From a bacterium (GTDB lineage: Bacteria; CSSED10-310; JAFGSJ01), in assembly GCA_016934675.1 (NCBI GenBank), contig JAFGSJ010000017.1, forward strand, positions 1 through 41,213: 41,213 nucleotides of DNA, read 5' to 3'. Position numbers and translations under genes: made by a program. Below are positions 6,641-15,636 of this stretch, in pieces. Position 1 is the stretch's first letter. Each line of letters begins with the position of its first letter. Under the pieces are notes generated by a model, which saw only the letters and a list, made by a program, of their open reading frames with translations, searched no databases and was not told the DNA's origin.

Positions 6641-7994
6641 ATTTCACTATGTTCATGATACTCTGGGCCTGTTCGAGTAAGGTCTGGGCTGTTTCAGCGG
6701 AAATATCCGCTGGTGGGAGGTCGTTATCTGTCCAGAGCCGATACGACTTATCGCTCGAATTCTGACCGATCGTTACGGTTTCTGATAAATCAGCGCCGGG
6801 GGAGAGAGTCAAACGAAGCATAACGGGTTGATCCAAAGGCAAGCCCCCAGCCCCATCGAATCGGAAACCGTCGAGTGTCAGCTCAGTGAGTACTGTCAGA
6901 AAGGCTTCGATTTTATGGCCAAGTTCGGTCAGGTCGAGTGCCGGTTTGCTGTCAGAGGGCCTCCAGGTCTCCTCGACTCGTTCGAAAGAACAAGCTGCAT
7001 CTTTCGTGGTAATACTCAACTTTGAGTATTCTGATTTGTATCTGGTCAAGGGTTTTGGGTCGATCATGGTTTTAGGATCGACCATCAATGCGGCCAGATA
7101 ATCGGCATTGATCAAAACGGGCAATGGATCGGATGCCAGACGAGCATAGCGATTGAGCTGATCGGATGTTGTCTGGCCGATCAGCATGATTTCAGGAGTT
7201 TCCCGATTTTTCAGTTCAACCGAGACAAGGGCGACTGGTTGTGCCAGTGCCCTTTCAGCAACCGGATCGGCTTTATCGAGAAAACTGCTGATCCTGATTT
7301 CACTAACAGAACTGATCAACTCGGACATATGCGTTTGAGAGACACGGTAGGGACCGGGTGAGATCAATCGCCAGGCATTATCAATCTGCCTGAATTCTGA
7401 GGTTTCCGGACCGAGAGTGATGGTCAAACCGGTTATGTCTGCTTCAGGTTTTGGTAAGAGTATCTGCTCCCTGAAATGATTGAGATCGATGTTGAAGCTG
7501 TTGAATAGGTATTCACCCACGGCGTAGATGGTCGCATCATCATCCTTCCTGAGATAGATCGAGTATTTGATGGGATTAGCCGCACCGAACCGCAGCGTGA
7601 CCGGTTTTTCCTGATCGTGCAGCCACAATGTCACCGTAGCCCGGGGTTGCTCAAAACCGAACAGTAGAGGGTCATGCTGCTGTTCCGGTTCGAGTGATCG
7701 ATGTGCCTCAATCTTAGACAATGAGGCCAGTATCCGTGAGATCTGGTCGAAATCAGCCCGTGCGGTAATGGGTTGACGCAGCTCGAACCGGGTCACGGTC
7801 TTACGTTCAAATTCGTACAATCGACCATCGTCAAAAGCGAATGAGCATTTATCAATCTGATCTGGGTCGAGCTCGGTCACCACAGTGATCGATGTATCGT
7901 CAGAGGTAGTTACTTTCTTGATCTCGAAAAAATAGACATATGCTCCCAGTGCGAGACAGAGAAACAGCAGGACGAGTGTATGCCGGACCTTCAT
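6639..7994 (-). CDS. DUF4340-type protein of a Gld-like ABC operon
   Basis: A 451-aa protein with one N-terminal membrane anchor (residues about 6-23, LVLLFLCLALGAYVYFF) and a large extracytoplasmic part. Repeated short domains of the form 'E-F-x-x-x-x-D-x-W-R/x-L-x-x-P', such as EFRQIDNAWRLISPGPYRV, and paired blocks reading VTLRFGAAN / VTIGQNSS are typical of DUF4340 proteins. These are nearly always found downstream of a GldG-like gene. Four bases separate it from that gene here, so it is the last cistron of the operon. Its biochemical role is unknown; a periplasmic accessory to the ABC complex is the usual inference. No catalytic residues are evident. Confidence 0.8.
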   Translation of the reverse strand: MKVRHTLVLLFLCLALGAYVYFFEIKKVTTSDDTSITVVTELDPDQIDKCSFAFDDGRLYEFERKTVTRFELRQPITARADFDQISRILASLSKIEAHRSLEPEQQHDPLLFGFEQPRATVTLWLHDQEKPVTLRFGAANPIKYSIYLRKDDDATIYAVGEYLFNSFNIDLNHFREQILLPKPEADITGLTITLGPETSEFRQIDNAWRLISPGPYRVSQTHMSELISSVSEIRISSFLDKADPVAERALAQPVALVSVELKNRETPEIMLIGQTTSDQLNRYARLASDPLPVLINADYLAALMVDPKTMIDPKPLTRYKSEYSKLSITTKDAACSFERVEETWRPSDSKPALDLTELGHKIEAFLTVLTELTLDGFRFDGAGGLPLDQPVMLRLTLSPGADLSETVTIGQNSSDKSYRLWTDNDLPPADISAETAQTLLEQAQSIMNIVK

Positions 7995-7997
7995 GGA

Positions 7998-9665
7998 TCA
8001 ACGCTTTCTCCACCAGGAATAAACGCCCAGTCCCAGGAAAAGAACCGGCACGAGAAATACTATAATGATTATCCGGCTCCAAGCACGATTATCCATGAAA
8101 ATTCGCTCTGATTCGGGTGTCTTTGGCCTGATCGAGATCAAGGCTTCTTCCTGGCACAACCAGTTGATCGAGTTGAGCAGGAAATCGCTGTTGCCAAGCT
8201 GGGTAAAAAGTGCATTGGCAGCGAGGTCGGCATCACCCAAGACGACAATGCGGGCCAGTTTGCTTGATTCATTATCAGGTGATCGAGCCGGGTCAGCCAG
8301 ATCCTGTTCATGATCGAGCGATACCTCCGATTCCTCGGCAGCTTGCTCAGTCTGGGTCGAATCATCCGGGAAGGCTTGTTCGAGGGCTACGGCTACGGTC
8401 ATTGGTCCGACCTGGTCGGTATGCTCATCAAAACTGATGGTCTGAAGATCAAGAGCGAACTCGCCCCAACTGCCAGCACCGAGCATTTCATCGAAACGTG
8501 AAGTCTGAGCCAATGTTTCGATCGTGACATTACTGGGTTTCTGATCGAGGATTGTGATACTTCTGGCCCCAGGCAAGACGATCCCGAATTTGAAATCCTT
8601 GGTGATCTGGTGCCAGCCCATTGTTCTGATGACCGGAATAGCCCCACCACTTTGGGGTAAATAACTGATCGTATCGATAACCAGGTCCGGCTCAACCTTC
8701 AGACCCAGGGGATTCAAGAGTTCATCAAATGAAGGGATTCTCCGGGTGGCCTCATCCTCGAGCGGTGGATCAAGCATAATCAGTATCCGCCCCTGATCAT
8801 TAAGATAATCCCGCAACAACACGATCTCATCCTCGATAAAAGCGACCTTGGGACCGGCTATGATCAGAGCAGCCGCATCTGAAGCGACTTTTTTATTCCC
8901 AGGCAACGAAATCTTTTTGACCTCATAATTCTGTTGCTTGAGTGCATCTTTAAATTTATTGAAACCCACATAATTGTCGTATGATTCCGGATCGAATTCG
9001 CCATGACCTTCAGTGAAATAAATTACTTTACGGACCCGTTCACCGACCAGTCTCAGCAGTGCCCCGGTCAGGTCGACTTCTCCCGTGCCGGTGGTCTCTT
9101 CCCGACGTTCACCGGATTGCAAAATAATTATACCTTCGCGGGTTATTCCGTAATTCTGGACCATATCCGGACGGGACAGGGGATCGATGAAATTGAAGGT
9201 GATGTTCGCGGATTGATAAGCGTATTCTTTGAGCAGACTTTTCAGATCGAGTATACTCTCGTTGGTTTCTTCGAAAAAACAGGTAAAAGCGACCGGTTTT
9301 TGCAGATTGTTCAACACCTTGACCGTTTGTTCCGATAAGGAGTATTTTTTAGTCCGGGTCATATCGGCCCGATAGTGGTGACGATGGGTCAGAAAGGCTG
9401 CAAACCCGAGCAGGATGACAATCAGGAGCAAAGCGACCGATGTTGACAGTCCATAGCGGGTATAGCGTTTATCGAACAAGCGGGTCTCTTCACCGCGGAC
9501 CCCACTGAGAGCACCGATCACAACCAGGATGAAACCAAGCCCGAGCATGATCGTGATCAGCATTTTCATCCTGACCGGTTCATAGAAATACAATCCTGCT
9601 CCGATAACGATCAATCCAAGCCCGATCCCACCCAGGACTGATTGAATTTTCTCATTGCGCTGCAT
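7998..9665 (-). CDS. GldG-like ABC auxiliary membrane protein
   Basis: A 555-aa protein with two N-terminal helices (about residues 10-30 and 34-53), a third near 75-92, a long extracytoplasmic domain, and a C-terminal helix (about 530-548) ending SWWRKR. After the third helix comes RADMTRTKKYSLSEQT, the D-x-T-x-x-x-x-Y-S-L-S pattern of GldG / ABC_transp_aux proteins, then a thioredoxin-like or DUF-type region (VAFTCFFEE) and the segment VIYFTEGHGE. The stretch at residues about 445-480 is acidic and low in complexity. It lies 22 bases after the permease and 3 bases before the DUF4340 gene. In Bacteroidetes, GldG works with GldA and GldF in gliding; outside that phylum the role is undefined. 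Confidence 0.85.
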   Translation of the reverse strand: MQRNEKIQSVLGGIGLGLIVIGAGLYFYEPVRMKMLITIMLGLGFILVVIGALSGVRGEETRLFDKRYTRYGLSTSVALLLIVILLGFAAFLTHRHHYRADMTRTKKYSLSEQTVKVLNNLQKPVAFTCFFEETNESILDLKSLLKEYAYQSANITFNFIDPLSRPDMVQNYGITREGIIILQSGERREETTGTGEVDLTGALLRLVGERVRKVIYFTEGHGEFDPESYDNYVGFNKFKDALKQQNYEVKKISLPGNKKVASDAAALIIAGPKVAFIEDEIVLLRDYLNDQGRILIMLDPPLEDEATRRIPSFDELLNPLGLKVEPDLVIDTISYLPQSGGAIPVIRTMGWHQITKDFKFGIVLPGARSITILDQKPSNVTIETLAQTSRFDEMLGAGSWGEFALDLQTISFDEHTDQVGPMTVAVALEQAFPDDSTQTEQAAEESEVSLDHEQDLADPARSPDNESSKLARIVVLGDADLAANALFTQLGNSDFLLNSINWLCQEEALISIRPKTPESERIFMDNRAWSRIIIIVFLVPVLFLGLGVYSWWRKR

Positions 9666-9687
9666 GATCTCTCTTCGTGCTCCCTGC

Positions 9688-10410
9688 TCAACGTGATTTC
9701 GTGGTCTTCAGGGTTATGATCGATAATACCAGGAAAAAAACCGTAATGATTAAAAAATAGGCAATACTACGGGTGTCGATAATCCCATTGGCAAATTCGT
9801 CGAAATGCTCGGAAATGGTCAGATAGGCAAAAATTTCTTTAATCTGCGAAGTCTGGAAAAAGACCTCCGCGGCCGATAACAGCATCAAAAACAGTAAAAA
9901 AGACAGGCAGATGATCGCTGAAATCATCTGGTTCTTTGAAAAGGTCGAGGTGAACACGCCCACAGACAGGAAGGCAGAGCCGAGCAGAAACAGGCCGAGA
10001 TAGCCGGTTACAATGGAACCGAGGTCCGGGTTGCCATAAACATTCAGAATGATCGGATACATGAGTGTGGTCAACAGCATGACCAGATATAAAGACATGA
10101 CTGCCAGGAATTTACCCAGGATGACCTGTGTTTCCGAAACCGGTGCAGTCATGAGGAGCTCGATCGTCCCCGAACGCCGTTCCTCGGACACAAGACGCAT
10201 GGTCAGGACCGGGGCCATCAGAAAAAGAGTAAACTGGATATTGGGGAAAAACATGTTAAAAGTTACCATTTCATAATTCTGCATGAAAAACAGGATATAA
10301 ATAACCAAGTAACTCGAGACGAAAAGAAACATGGCCGTAATCACATAGGCAATCGGTGACATGAAATATGCCCGTAACTCCCGTAAAAAAATGGCGTAAA
10401 TATTTTTCAT
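9688..10410 (-). CDS. ABC-2 permease, GldF-like
   Basis: A 240-aa membrane protein with about six helices. The N-terminus KNIYAIFLRELRAYFMSPIAYV has the RELRAYF-S-P-x-A-Y signature of GldF-like permeases. The ERRSGTIELLMTAPVSE segment (about residues 78-94) is the conserved cytoplasmic coupling helix of ABC-2 transporters. The start codon overlaps the stop of the ATPase gene by 4 bases (10407-10410), showing tight coupling. It should form the membrane core with the ATPase encoded at 10407-11366, assisted by the GldG-like and DUF4340 proteins. Confidence 0.9.
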   Translation of the reverse strand: MKNIYAIFLRELRAYFMSPIAYVITAMFLFVSSYLVIYILFFMQNYEMVTFNMFFPNIQFTLFLMAPVLTMRLVSEERRSGTIELLMTAPVSETQVILGKFLAVMSLYLVMLLTTLMYPIILNVYGNPDLGSIVTGYLGLFLLGSAFLSVGVFTSTFSKNQMISAIICLSFLLFLMLLSAAEVFFQTSQIKEIFAYLTISEHFDEFANGIIDTRSIAYFLIITVFFLVLSIITLKTTKSR

Positions 10411-11366
10411 TGTCCGATCTCTGCTTCCTCGGTAGTCAATTTCAGATAAATATCTTCGAGACTGAGTTTGACCGGTTTAAGCTCGAGCAGGTCCAGATTG
10501 TTCTGGACCACACAACAGGCGACCTCGGCCCGAACATCAGCTCCCAGGGCCGTATTGATTTGAAACGTGCTATTGTCATCCCCTGATGAGGACAATCGTT
10601 GCACAGAGGTTACTCCTGCCAGTGCAGCTAAACGTGCCTCGATCGATTCGGCTCCCTTCACTTCGAGCCTGATCGTTTCAGAGCCTTTTAATTTCGAGGT
10701 CAACTGGTCCGGCGTGTCTTCGGCCACGATGGTGCCCTCATTGATAATGGCAACCCGGTTGCAGGTCATGGCTACCTCGGGTAAGATATGTGTACTCAAC
10801 ATAACCGTATGCTCGCCGGCCAGAGATTTGATCACATCACGCGTGTCGATGATCTGACGAGGATCGAGACCGACTGTGGGCTCGTCCAGGAAAACGACCC
10901 GGGGATTATGGACCAGGGCCTGGGCCAACCCGACCCTTTGACGATAACCCTTCGACAATTTCCCGATTAATTTGTCACGGACATCTTCTATCTTGAACAG
11001 GTCCAGAACATAATTGACCCTTTCACGTCGTTGTTTGGCAGGAACACCCTTGATCCGGGCATGAAAATGAAGGTATCTTTCGACCGATAATTCGGGATAC
11101 AGCGGCGGATTCTCGGGTAAATAACCCAGTTGACGGCGGGCCTCGATTGTTTGGTCGAATATGTCGAAACCGTTAATGCTACCTGTGCCGAATGTGGGAG
11201 CAATGAATCCGGTCAGAATACGTATGGTTGTGGTCTTTCCCGCACCATTCGGACCGAGAAAACCAAGAATCTCGCCTGGCTCCACTCTGAAAGTAACATT
11301 ATGGATTGCTTTGGTTGGACCATAATATTTTGTTAAATTGTCTGCTCGGATCATGGCAGTTTTCAC
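10407..11366 (-). CDS. ABC transporter ATPase, GldA-like
   Basis: A 319-aa ATP-binding subunit with Walker A GPNGAGKTT (about residues 39-47), Q-loop LGYLPENPPLY, signature LSKGYRQRVGLAQALV, Walker B VVFLDEPTVGLDP and H-loop STHIL. The Y-L-P-E-x-x-P-L-Y sequence and the ~80-residue C-terminal domain are typical of GldA/NatA-like subunits serving GldF-type permeases. It heads the ABC cluster, with the FmdB-type gene ending about 35 bases upstream, so one transcript from about 11870 to 6639 is likely. The exported or manipulated substrate is unknown. Confidence 0.92.
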   Translation of the reverse strand: MKTAMIRADNLTKYYGPTKAIHNVTFRVEPGEILGFLGPNGAGKTTTIRILTGFIAPTFGTGSINGFDIFDQTIEARRQLGYLPENPPLYPELSVERYLHFHARIKGVPAKQRRERVNYVLDLFKIEDVRDKLIGKLSKGYRQRVGLAQALVHNPRVVFLDEPTVGLDPRQIIDTRDVIKSLAGEHTVMLSTHILPEVAMTCNRVAIINEGTIVAEDTPDQLTSKLKGSETIRLEVKGAESIEARLAALAGVTSVQRLSSSGDDNSTFQINTALGADVRAEVACCVVQNNLDLLELKPVKLSLEDIYLKLTTEEAEIGQ

Positions 11367-11401
11367 ATCTCAATTTTCACTTTGTTCCGAATTTTTGATA
11401 T

Positions 11402-11788
11402 TCAGGCTGCCACCCGCGATTTATCCGGCCTCTTGCTTTTTTTCTTTTTTTTTACGCTGGCAGCCGTGGTATCGGCGACAGCGGAAGATGAAGCTGAAGG
11501 TTGGGCGGATGACGTGGCTGTAGGCTCAGCCGGAGTCGAAGGAGTATCCGTTGAATTCGTACTCGTTGAAGCGTGTGTTTTATCCGTATTTGTGTCACGC
11601 AGCCGGTCCTTTGAAGGATAATCCGTGACATACCAACCAGTTCCCTTCAAAATGAAAGTCGATTTCGAAATAATACGATGGGCCTTCCCGCCACAGAGGA
11701 TGCATCTGTTCAAAGGCGCATCCGTTATCTTCTGCATCTGCTCGAATAGTTGCCCACATTCTTCGCATCGATATTCATAGATTGGCAT
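11402..11788 (-). CDS. FmdB-type zinc-ribbon protein
   Basis: A 128-aa protein. The first 50 residues are a classic FmdB/Zn-ribbon-8 domain: MPIYEYRCEECG, then C-I-L-C-G-G, giving two C-x-x-C pairs for one zinc. A short K-G-T-G-W-Y-x-T-D-Y motif follows. The tail is a low-complexity Ser/Thr/Ala-rich stretch ending in a Lys-rich patch (KKKKKSKRPDK). Members were named as putative regulators in formamidase clusters, but most have no known function. It is the first minus-strand gene before the Gld-like operon, 35 bases upstream of the ATPase, so it is probably co-transcribed. Ribosome-binding site GAGGAG precedes the ATG. Confidence 0.88.
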   Translation of the reverse strand: MPIYEYRCEECGQLFEQMQKITDAPLNRCILCGGKAHRIISKSTFILKGTGWYVTDYPSKDRLRDTNTDKTHASTSTNSTDTPSTPAEPTATSSAQPSASSSAVADTTAASVKKKKKSKRPDKSRVAA

Positions 11789-12125
11789 AATCTGATCTCC
11801 TCTATATCAGGGCTTGTACCGTATTACTGCCCTCAATATCCGGAAATTGTCTCTTTTGCTCTTAGGCTAAAACATTTAGTTGTATAGAACATATCTCTCA
11901 TATTTCAAGTTTTACATAACTGATTTGGCATATTGAGGCAATGAGACTTCGAATGAGCAGGTGGAAAAAATCATGCAATTCATATTGATCCATGTCCTGA
12001 TGCCCCAATACGATATTCTGTTGAAGACTCATTTTCTCGGCATCTTCACTGGACGAAATATTGTCCTGGTGCTAGTAAATCAGGGCAAACCCTTTAATGT
12101 CTGATAAAACCGTGAGGACAAATCT
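11789..12125. other. Divergent intergenic region
   Basis: A 337-base gap between the minus-strand FmdB/Gld operon and the plus-strand propeller/barrel gene. I see one promoter candidate for the minus side (separate entry) and no gene. GTGAGGAC at about 12111-12118 is the probable ribosome-binding site of the plus-strand gene. Confidence 0.5.
11881..11908 (-). promoter_or_regulatory. Candidate promoter of the fmdB-Gld operon
   Basis: On the minus strand, TTGAAA (11908-11903), a 16-base spacer and TATACA (11886-11881) resemble a sigma-70 promoter about 95 bases before the FmdB start. The spacer is one base short of ideal. Confidence 0.45.
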
Positions 12126-15035
12126 ATGCTTAGATTATCGAAGACAATCATGGCAATACTTTTAGTAGCAATCGTTTTTTTCATATGGTTAGGTAGTGCC
12201 GGTAGCGTCATCCACGCTCAGACAGTATCTGAGCCTTGGGAAACGTTGACTCTGGAACATTTCCGGATGCATTATCCGGCAACGTATCGGGCCTGGAGTC
12301 ATCAGATCGGGTCCCGGTTGGAAGCGATCCATGAGCAAGTCACGGCGGTGGTCGAGTATGTTCCGGCCAAGCCGATCGATATCCTGGTCATTGATCCCAT
12401 GGCCAGGGCCAATGGTGCGGCCATGCCTTTTCTGAATCGACCGCGGATGGTCTTGTTTGCCTCACCTCCGGAAGCGACTTCGAGCCTGAATATGTACCAC
12501 AACTGGCAGGAATTGCTGGTGACACATGAGTATGTGCATCTGACCCACATGTTACGACCGTCCCGAAACAGGTTTTACCGTTTACTCGGTCATCTGTTAC
12601 CCGCATCACCGATTACGCTCAAATGCCCGATGTGGATAGTCGAGGGTTATGCCACGCTTTTGGAAGGTAAATTGACCGGAATGGGACGACCCAATGGCAG
12701 TTTTCGGGCCATGTTTATACGCTCACTGGCAGCGGATGGTCTGATGCCGACCTATAATCAGTTAAATATGTCGGACCATTGGGCTGCCGGAGCATTCCCT
12801 TATTTATTCGGCAGTTCCTTCATGGAATGGCTTGAAAAGCGAGACGGACTGGCCTCATTCGTCGATCTCTGGAAGCGGATGACGGCCCGAAAGAACCGCA
12901 GCTTTCGAGATGCATTCTCCGGAGTGTTTCAGGAGCCCCCTGACGAGATCTACGGCCGATTTGCTGCGGAGACAACTGCTCAAGCCATACAATTGAAGCA
13001 CCAGATCGAGCAGGAAGGGCTCCGTGAAGGGACGCTCTGGGCCAAAAACTATCGGAACATCGGTCATCCCAGTTTAGCTCCGGACGGTTCACTCATGGCT
13101 CTCGTAACCTATTCCGAGGACCGCCCCCCCAAACTCGAGGTCTGGAGCACATCTGAAATCGAAGAGACAAAGAAAGACGATCAAAAATTACTCGAACGTG
13201 ACCCGGAGGATGTCCCTGATAAGCCTTCAGCCCCACCACATCGCAAAGTGAAATATACCCTGTCCACACACAATGGGGTCTCGCCGGGTTTTCCGAAGTT
13301 TTTCCCTGATGGTCAGCGGATATTACTCGAACGATATGTGCCGGACAGTCAGGGCAATGTCCATCCGGACCTGTTCATTTGGGAGCTCGGACCGGACCGT
13401 CTGGTCCGGGTGACCGAATATGCCGATGTCAGCCAGGCCGTCCCCTTTCACCATCAAAATAAGGCGATTGCAGTCCGTTCCCGCTTTGGTCAGAACCAAT
13501 TGGTCGAAGTGGATTTGTCATCAGGGCAGTTGGTGGACCTGACTGAGATGTCTCTGGAAAAGGTTCTCTGCACTCCAGTCTTATCTCCGGATGACACTTA
13601 TCTGGCCGTTGTGGTCCATGAAGCCGGGCACTGGCAGATACAAATCTCGAACCGGGAAACAGCGGAACAGAAATGGACCCTGGGTGACGGGACCGAAGTG
13701 GTCTGCCAGCCGGCCTGGTCCTCAGACGGCACGCGATTGTATTTCATTTCGGACCGGACCGGTATCCCGAATATCGAGTATCTCGACCTGATCACCGGAG
13801 CGAGGACCAGGATCACGCATGTGTTCACCGGTGCGATCGCACCTGCGCCCGGTCCTGATGAGAATAGTCTCTACTATCTTCAATTCTGGTCCAGAGGCAT
13901 GAGTATCTACAAGATGGATGCTCTTGAAGCAGTTCCGGCTGAATTTTCGGCCAAAGCAACCGGTCTTTTCCCTGTGGTGCCTCCACTCGACCTCGAGAAG
14001 GTCCCACCTCTGAAAAGTGCTGAATTGAATTCAGTCAAGGACTATGCCTGGGGACGCCAGGAATTCTCGACTGTCAGTTCGCTCGGTTTCGGACCTGCGG
14101 GCGATAATCTGTCTTATGGAGTGCGCATGGGCGATGTCCTCGGACGCAACGAAACCATTCTTCTGGTCGGTCTGCCCATTTTTGAAGGATTGAAAGGGGT
14201 GACCTTCCGTGAAAAAATTAACCGTTTGCCCGTGGAGATTTTCCTCCAGGGTTACTGGGCCGAGGAAAAGCCTGGTGACATCAGTGAAATCCGGTATGAT
14301 TCCGATCTGTTGAAAAACAGGGAGAGTTATGGCTTTATGACTGCTTTGAACTGGTCGTATCGAAATGAACAAGTCCACTGTTCCCTGGGAGGTGGAGGGT
14401 TGACCTCACATATAGAATGGCTCGACCACGAGGTCGCCTTTACTCGTTCTCTGGCTGAAATCACCGCCGAGTTCAGCTATTTATTTGGTCGGAGTGCTTT
14501 TTTCGTGTCGCCTCACCTTGATGCTCGCTACCAACTCGGTTTTACCGATGGCGATGAATGGAATTTGTTTCGGGGCCAGATTGGCCTGAATATGTCTCCG
14601 GGACGAGTAGTACTGCTCAAGACTCGCTATGAATATGGCTCAATCCAGGGTGATTACCATGATTCGGACATTTTCCGGGTCGGGGGTTGGCAGACAGCCC
14701 TGATGGCCGATTATGCGGTATCTGAACGGGTCTTTCAGCCCGCCCTGCCCCAAGCGGTCAGGACCGGCACGGAATTTGACCGGACCAGGCTCGAACTTTT
14801 TTTTCCAACTGCCCTGCCTGTACTCATTTACGGTGAGGATATTCGGGCCTGGACCGATGAACGGGCAGAAGCTGATCCTATGAGACTGCTCGGAATCGAG
14901 CTGAAAATCGAGGTCCCCCAAATGGCCATTGTCAACCTGGCCCAAACAGAATTAGTGATCGGTTACGCCTGGTTGTTTGAAGACCCTCTTCGGGAACAGG
15001 AAGAGTTTTACGCGCTGATGAACCTGAAACCTTAA
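12126..15035 (+). CDS. Gluzincin-TolB propeller-barrel outer-membrane protein
   Basis: A 969-aa exported protein. Residues 1-32 form a signal peptide ending near SVIHAQT. Residues about 35-290 are a peptidase-MA-like domain with HEYVH (zinc motif HExxH, about residue 138) and the third-ligand region WIVEGYA about 35 residues later. Residues about 310-640 hold TolB/WD40-like propeller blades (LAPDGSLMALVTY, WSSDGTRLYFISDRTGIPNI). Residues about 680-969 look like an outer-membrane beta-barrel, with alternating short strands and a conserved end segment (ELVIGYAWLFEDP). The order protease-propeller-barrel suggests a surface or periplasm-facing enzyme whose substrate is bound by the propeller. A cupin gene follows 35 bases downstream. 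The barrel call is less secure than the first two domains. Confidence 0.8.
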   Translation: MLRLSKTIMAILLVAIVFFIWLGSAGSVIHAQTVSEPWETLTLEHFRMHYPATYRAWSHQIGSRLEAIHEQVTAVVEYVPAKPIDILVIDPMARANGAAMPFLNRPRMVLFASPPEATSSLNMYHNWQELLVTHEYVHLTHMLRPSRNRFYRLLGHLLPASPITLKCPMWIVEGYATLLEGKLTGMGRPNGSFRAMFIRSLAADGLMPTYNQLNMSDHWAAGAFPYLFGSSFMEWLEKRDGLASFVDLWKRMTARKNRSFRDAFSGVFQEPPDEIYGRFAAETTAQAIQLKHQIEQEGLREGTLWAKNYRNIGHPSLAPDGSLMALVTYSEDRPPKLEVWSTSEIEETKKDDQKLLERDPEDVPDKPSAPPHRKVKYTLSTHNGVSPGFPKFFPDGQRILLERYVPDSQGNVHPDLFIWELGPDRLVRVTEYADVSQAVPFHHQNKAIAVRSRFGQNQLVEVDLSSGQLVDLTEMSLEKVLCTPVLSPDDTYLAVVVHEAGHWQIQISNRETAEQKWTLGDGTEVVCQPAWSSDGTRLYFISDRTGIPNIEYLDLITGARTRITHVFTGAIAPAPGPDENSLYYLQFWSRGMSIYKMDALEAVPAEFSAKATGLFPVVPPLDLEKVPPLKSAELNSVKDYAWGRQEFSTVSSLGFGPAGDNLSYGVRMGDVLGRNETILLVGLPIFEGLKGVTFREKINRLPVEIFLQGYWAEEKPGDISEIRYDSDLLKNRESYGFMTALNWSYRNEQVHCSLGGGGLTSHIEWLDHEVAFTRSLAEITAEFSYLFGRSAFFVSPHLDARYQLGFTDGDEWNLFRGQIGLNMSPGRVVLLKTRYEYGSIQGDYHDSDIFRVGGWQTALMADYAVSERVFQPALPQAVRTGTEFDRTRLELFFPTALPVLIYGEDIRAWTDERAEADPMRLLGIELKIEVPQMAIVNLAQTELVIGYAWLFEDPLREQEEFYALMNLKP

Positions 15036-15070
15036 TCAAAAAACATTTCAAAAAAGAAAGGAGAGCATTC

Positions 15071-15427
15071 ATGAAGCATATACATTTTCTTAACGTCGAG
15101 CCCCATCTGGTCGAAGGTCAGGATGTCAAAGGTGTCACCATGAGAGTGGGGATAACCGATAGTGATGGGGCTCCGCATTTTGCCATGCGTTTGTTCCAGG
15201 TCCAACCGAACGGGTATACACCCTTGCATCGTCATCCCTGGGAACATGAGGTGTTTGTTATCTCCGGATCAGGCCAACTCAACTATAACGATGAAGAACA
15301 CTCCCTTCAGAAAGGGGATTTCGTCTTGATTGAAGCCGATGCCCTGCACCAGTTCAAAAACATCGGTCCGGACGAGTTTCAGTTTATTTGTGTCATTCCA
15401 CACCAGTCCTTGCTTGGAAAACACTGA
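15071..15427 (+). CDS. Single-domain cupin protein
   Basis: A 118-aa small beta-barrel protein. Cupin motif 1 is clear: HRHPWEHEVFVISGSG, with metal ligands H-x-H and E. Motif 2 is GDFVLIEADALHQF with its histidine. The pattern W-E-H-E-V/x-F-V-x-x-G is common in small cupins of unknown substrate. The ATG has AAAGGAGAG upstream. It lies only 35 bases after the propeller/barrel gene on the same strand, so co-transcription is likely, though the functional link is not evident. It could be an enzyme or a metal-dependent sensor. Confidence 0.85.
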   Translation: MKHIHFLNVEPHLVEGQDVKGVTMRVGITDSDGAPHFAMRLFQVQPNGYTPLHRHPWEHEVFVISGSGQLNYNDEEHSLQKGDFVLIEADALHQFKNIGPDEFQFICVIPHQSLLGKH

Positions 15428-15537
15428 TCTCACCAGGGGATTTGATGAAAAGTGAATTTCCGATCATCCATCTATGGTGTAGGCTCCGGGGAATTCTTCA
15501 TGTTGGCGATGTTTAGGTTGATTGGCAAAACCATTAG

Positions 15538-15557
15538 GGCGAACAGAAAGGTTCGCC
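15538..15557. repeat. Perfect hairpin downstream of the cupin gene
   Basis: GGCGAAC (15538-15544) and GTTCGCC (15551-15557) form a 7-bp stem with a 6-base loop. No T-run follows, so it is not a clear intrinsic terminator. It may still affect mRNA ends. Confidence 0.4.
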
Positions 15558-15636
15558 TGCAGAATTGCATGTCCGGTATGAAATACTAATGTGATAGAAC
15601 GTCAAACGATGAACATTGTCGAAGATTGGAGACTAC

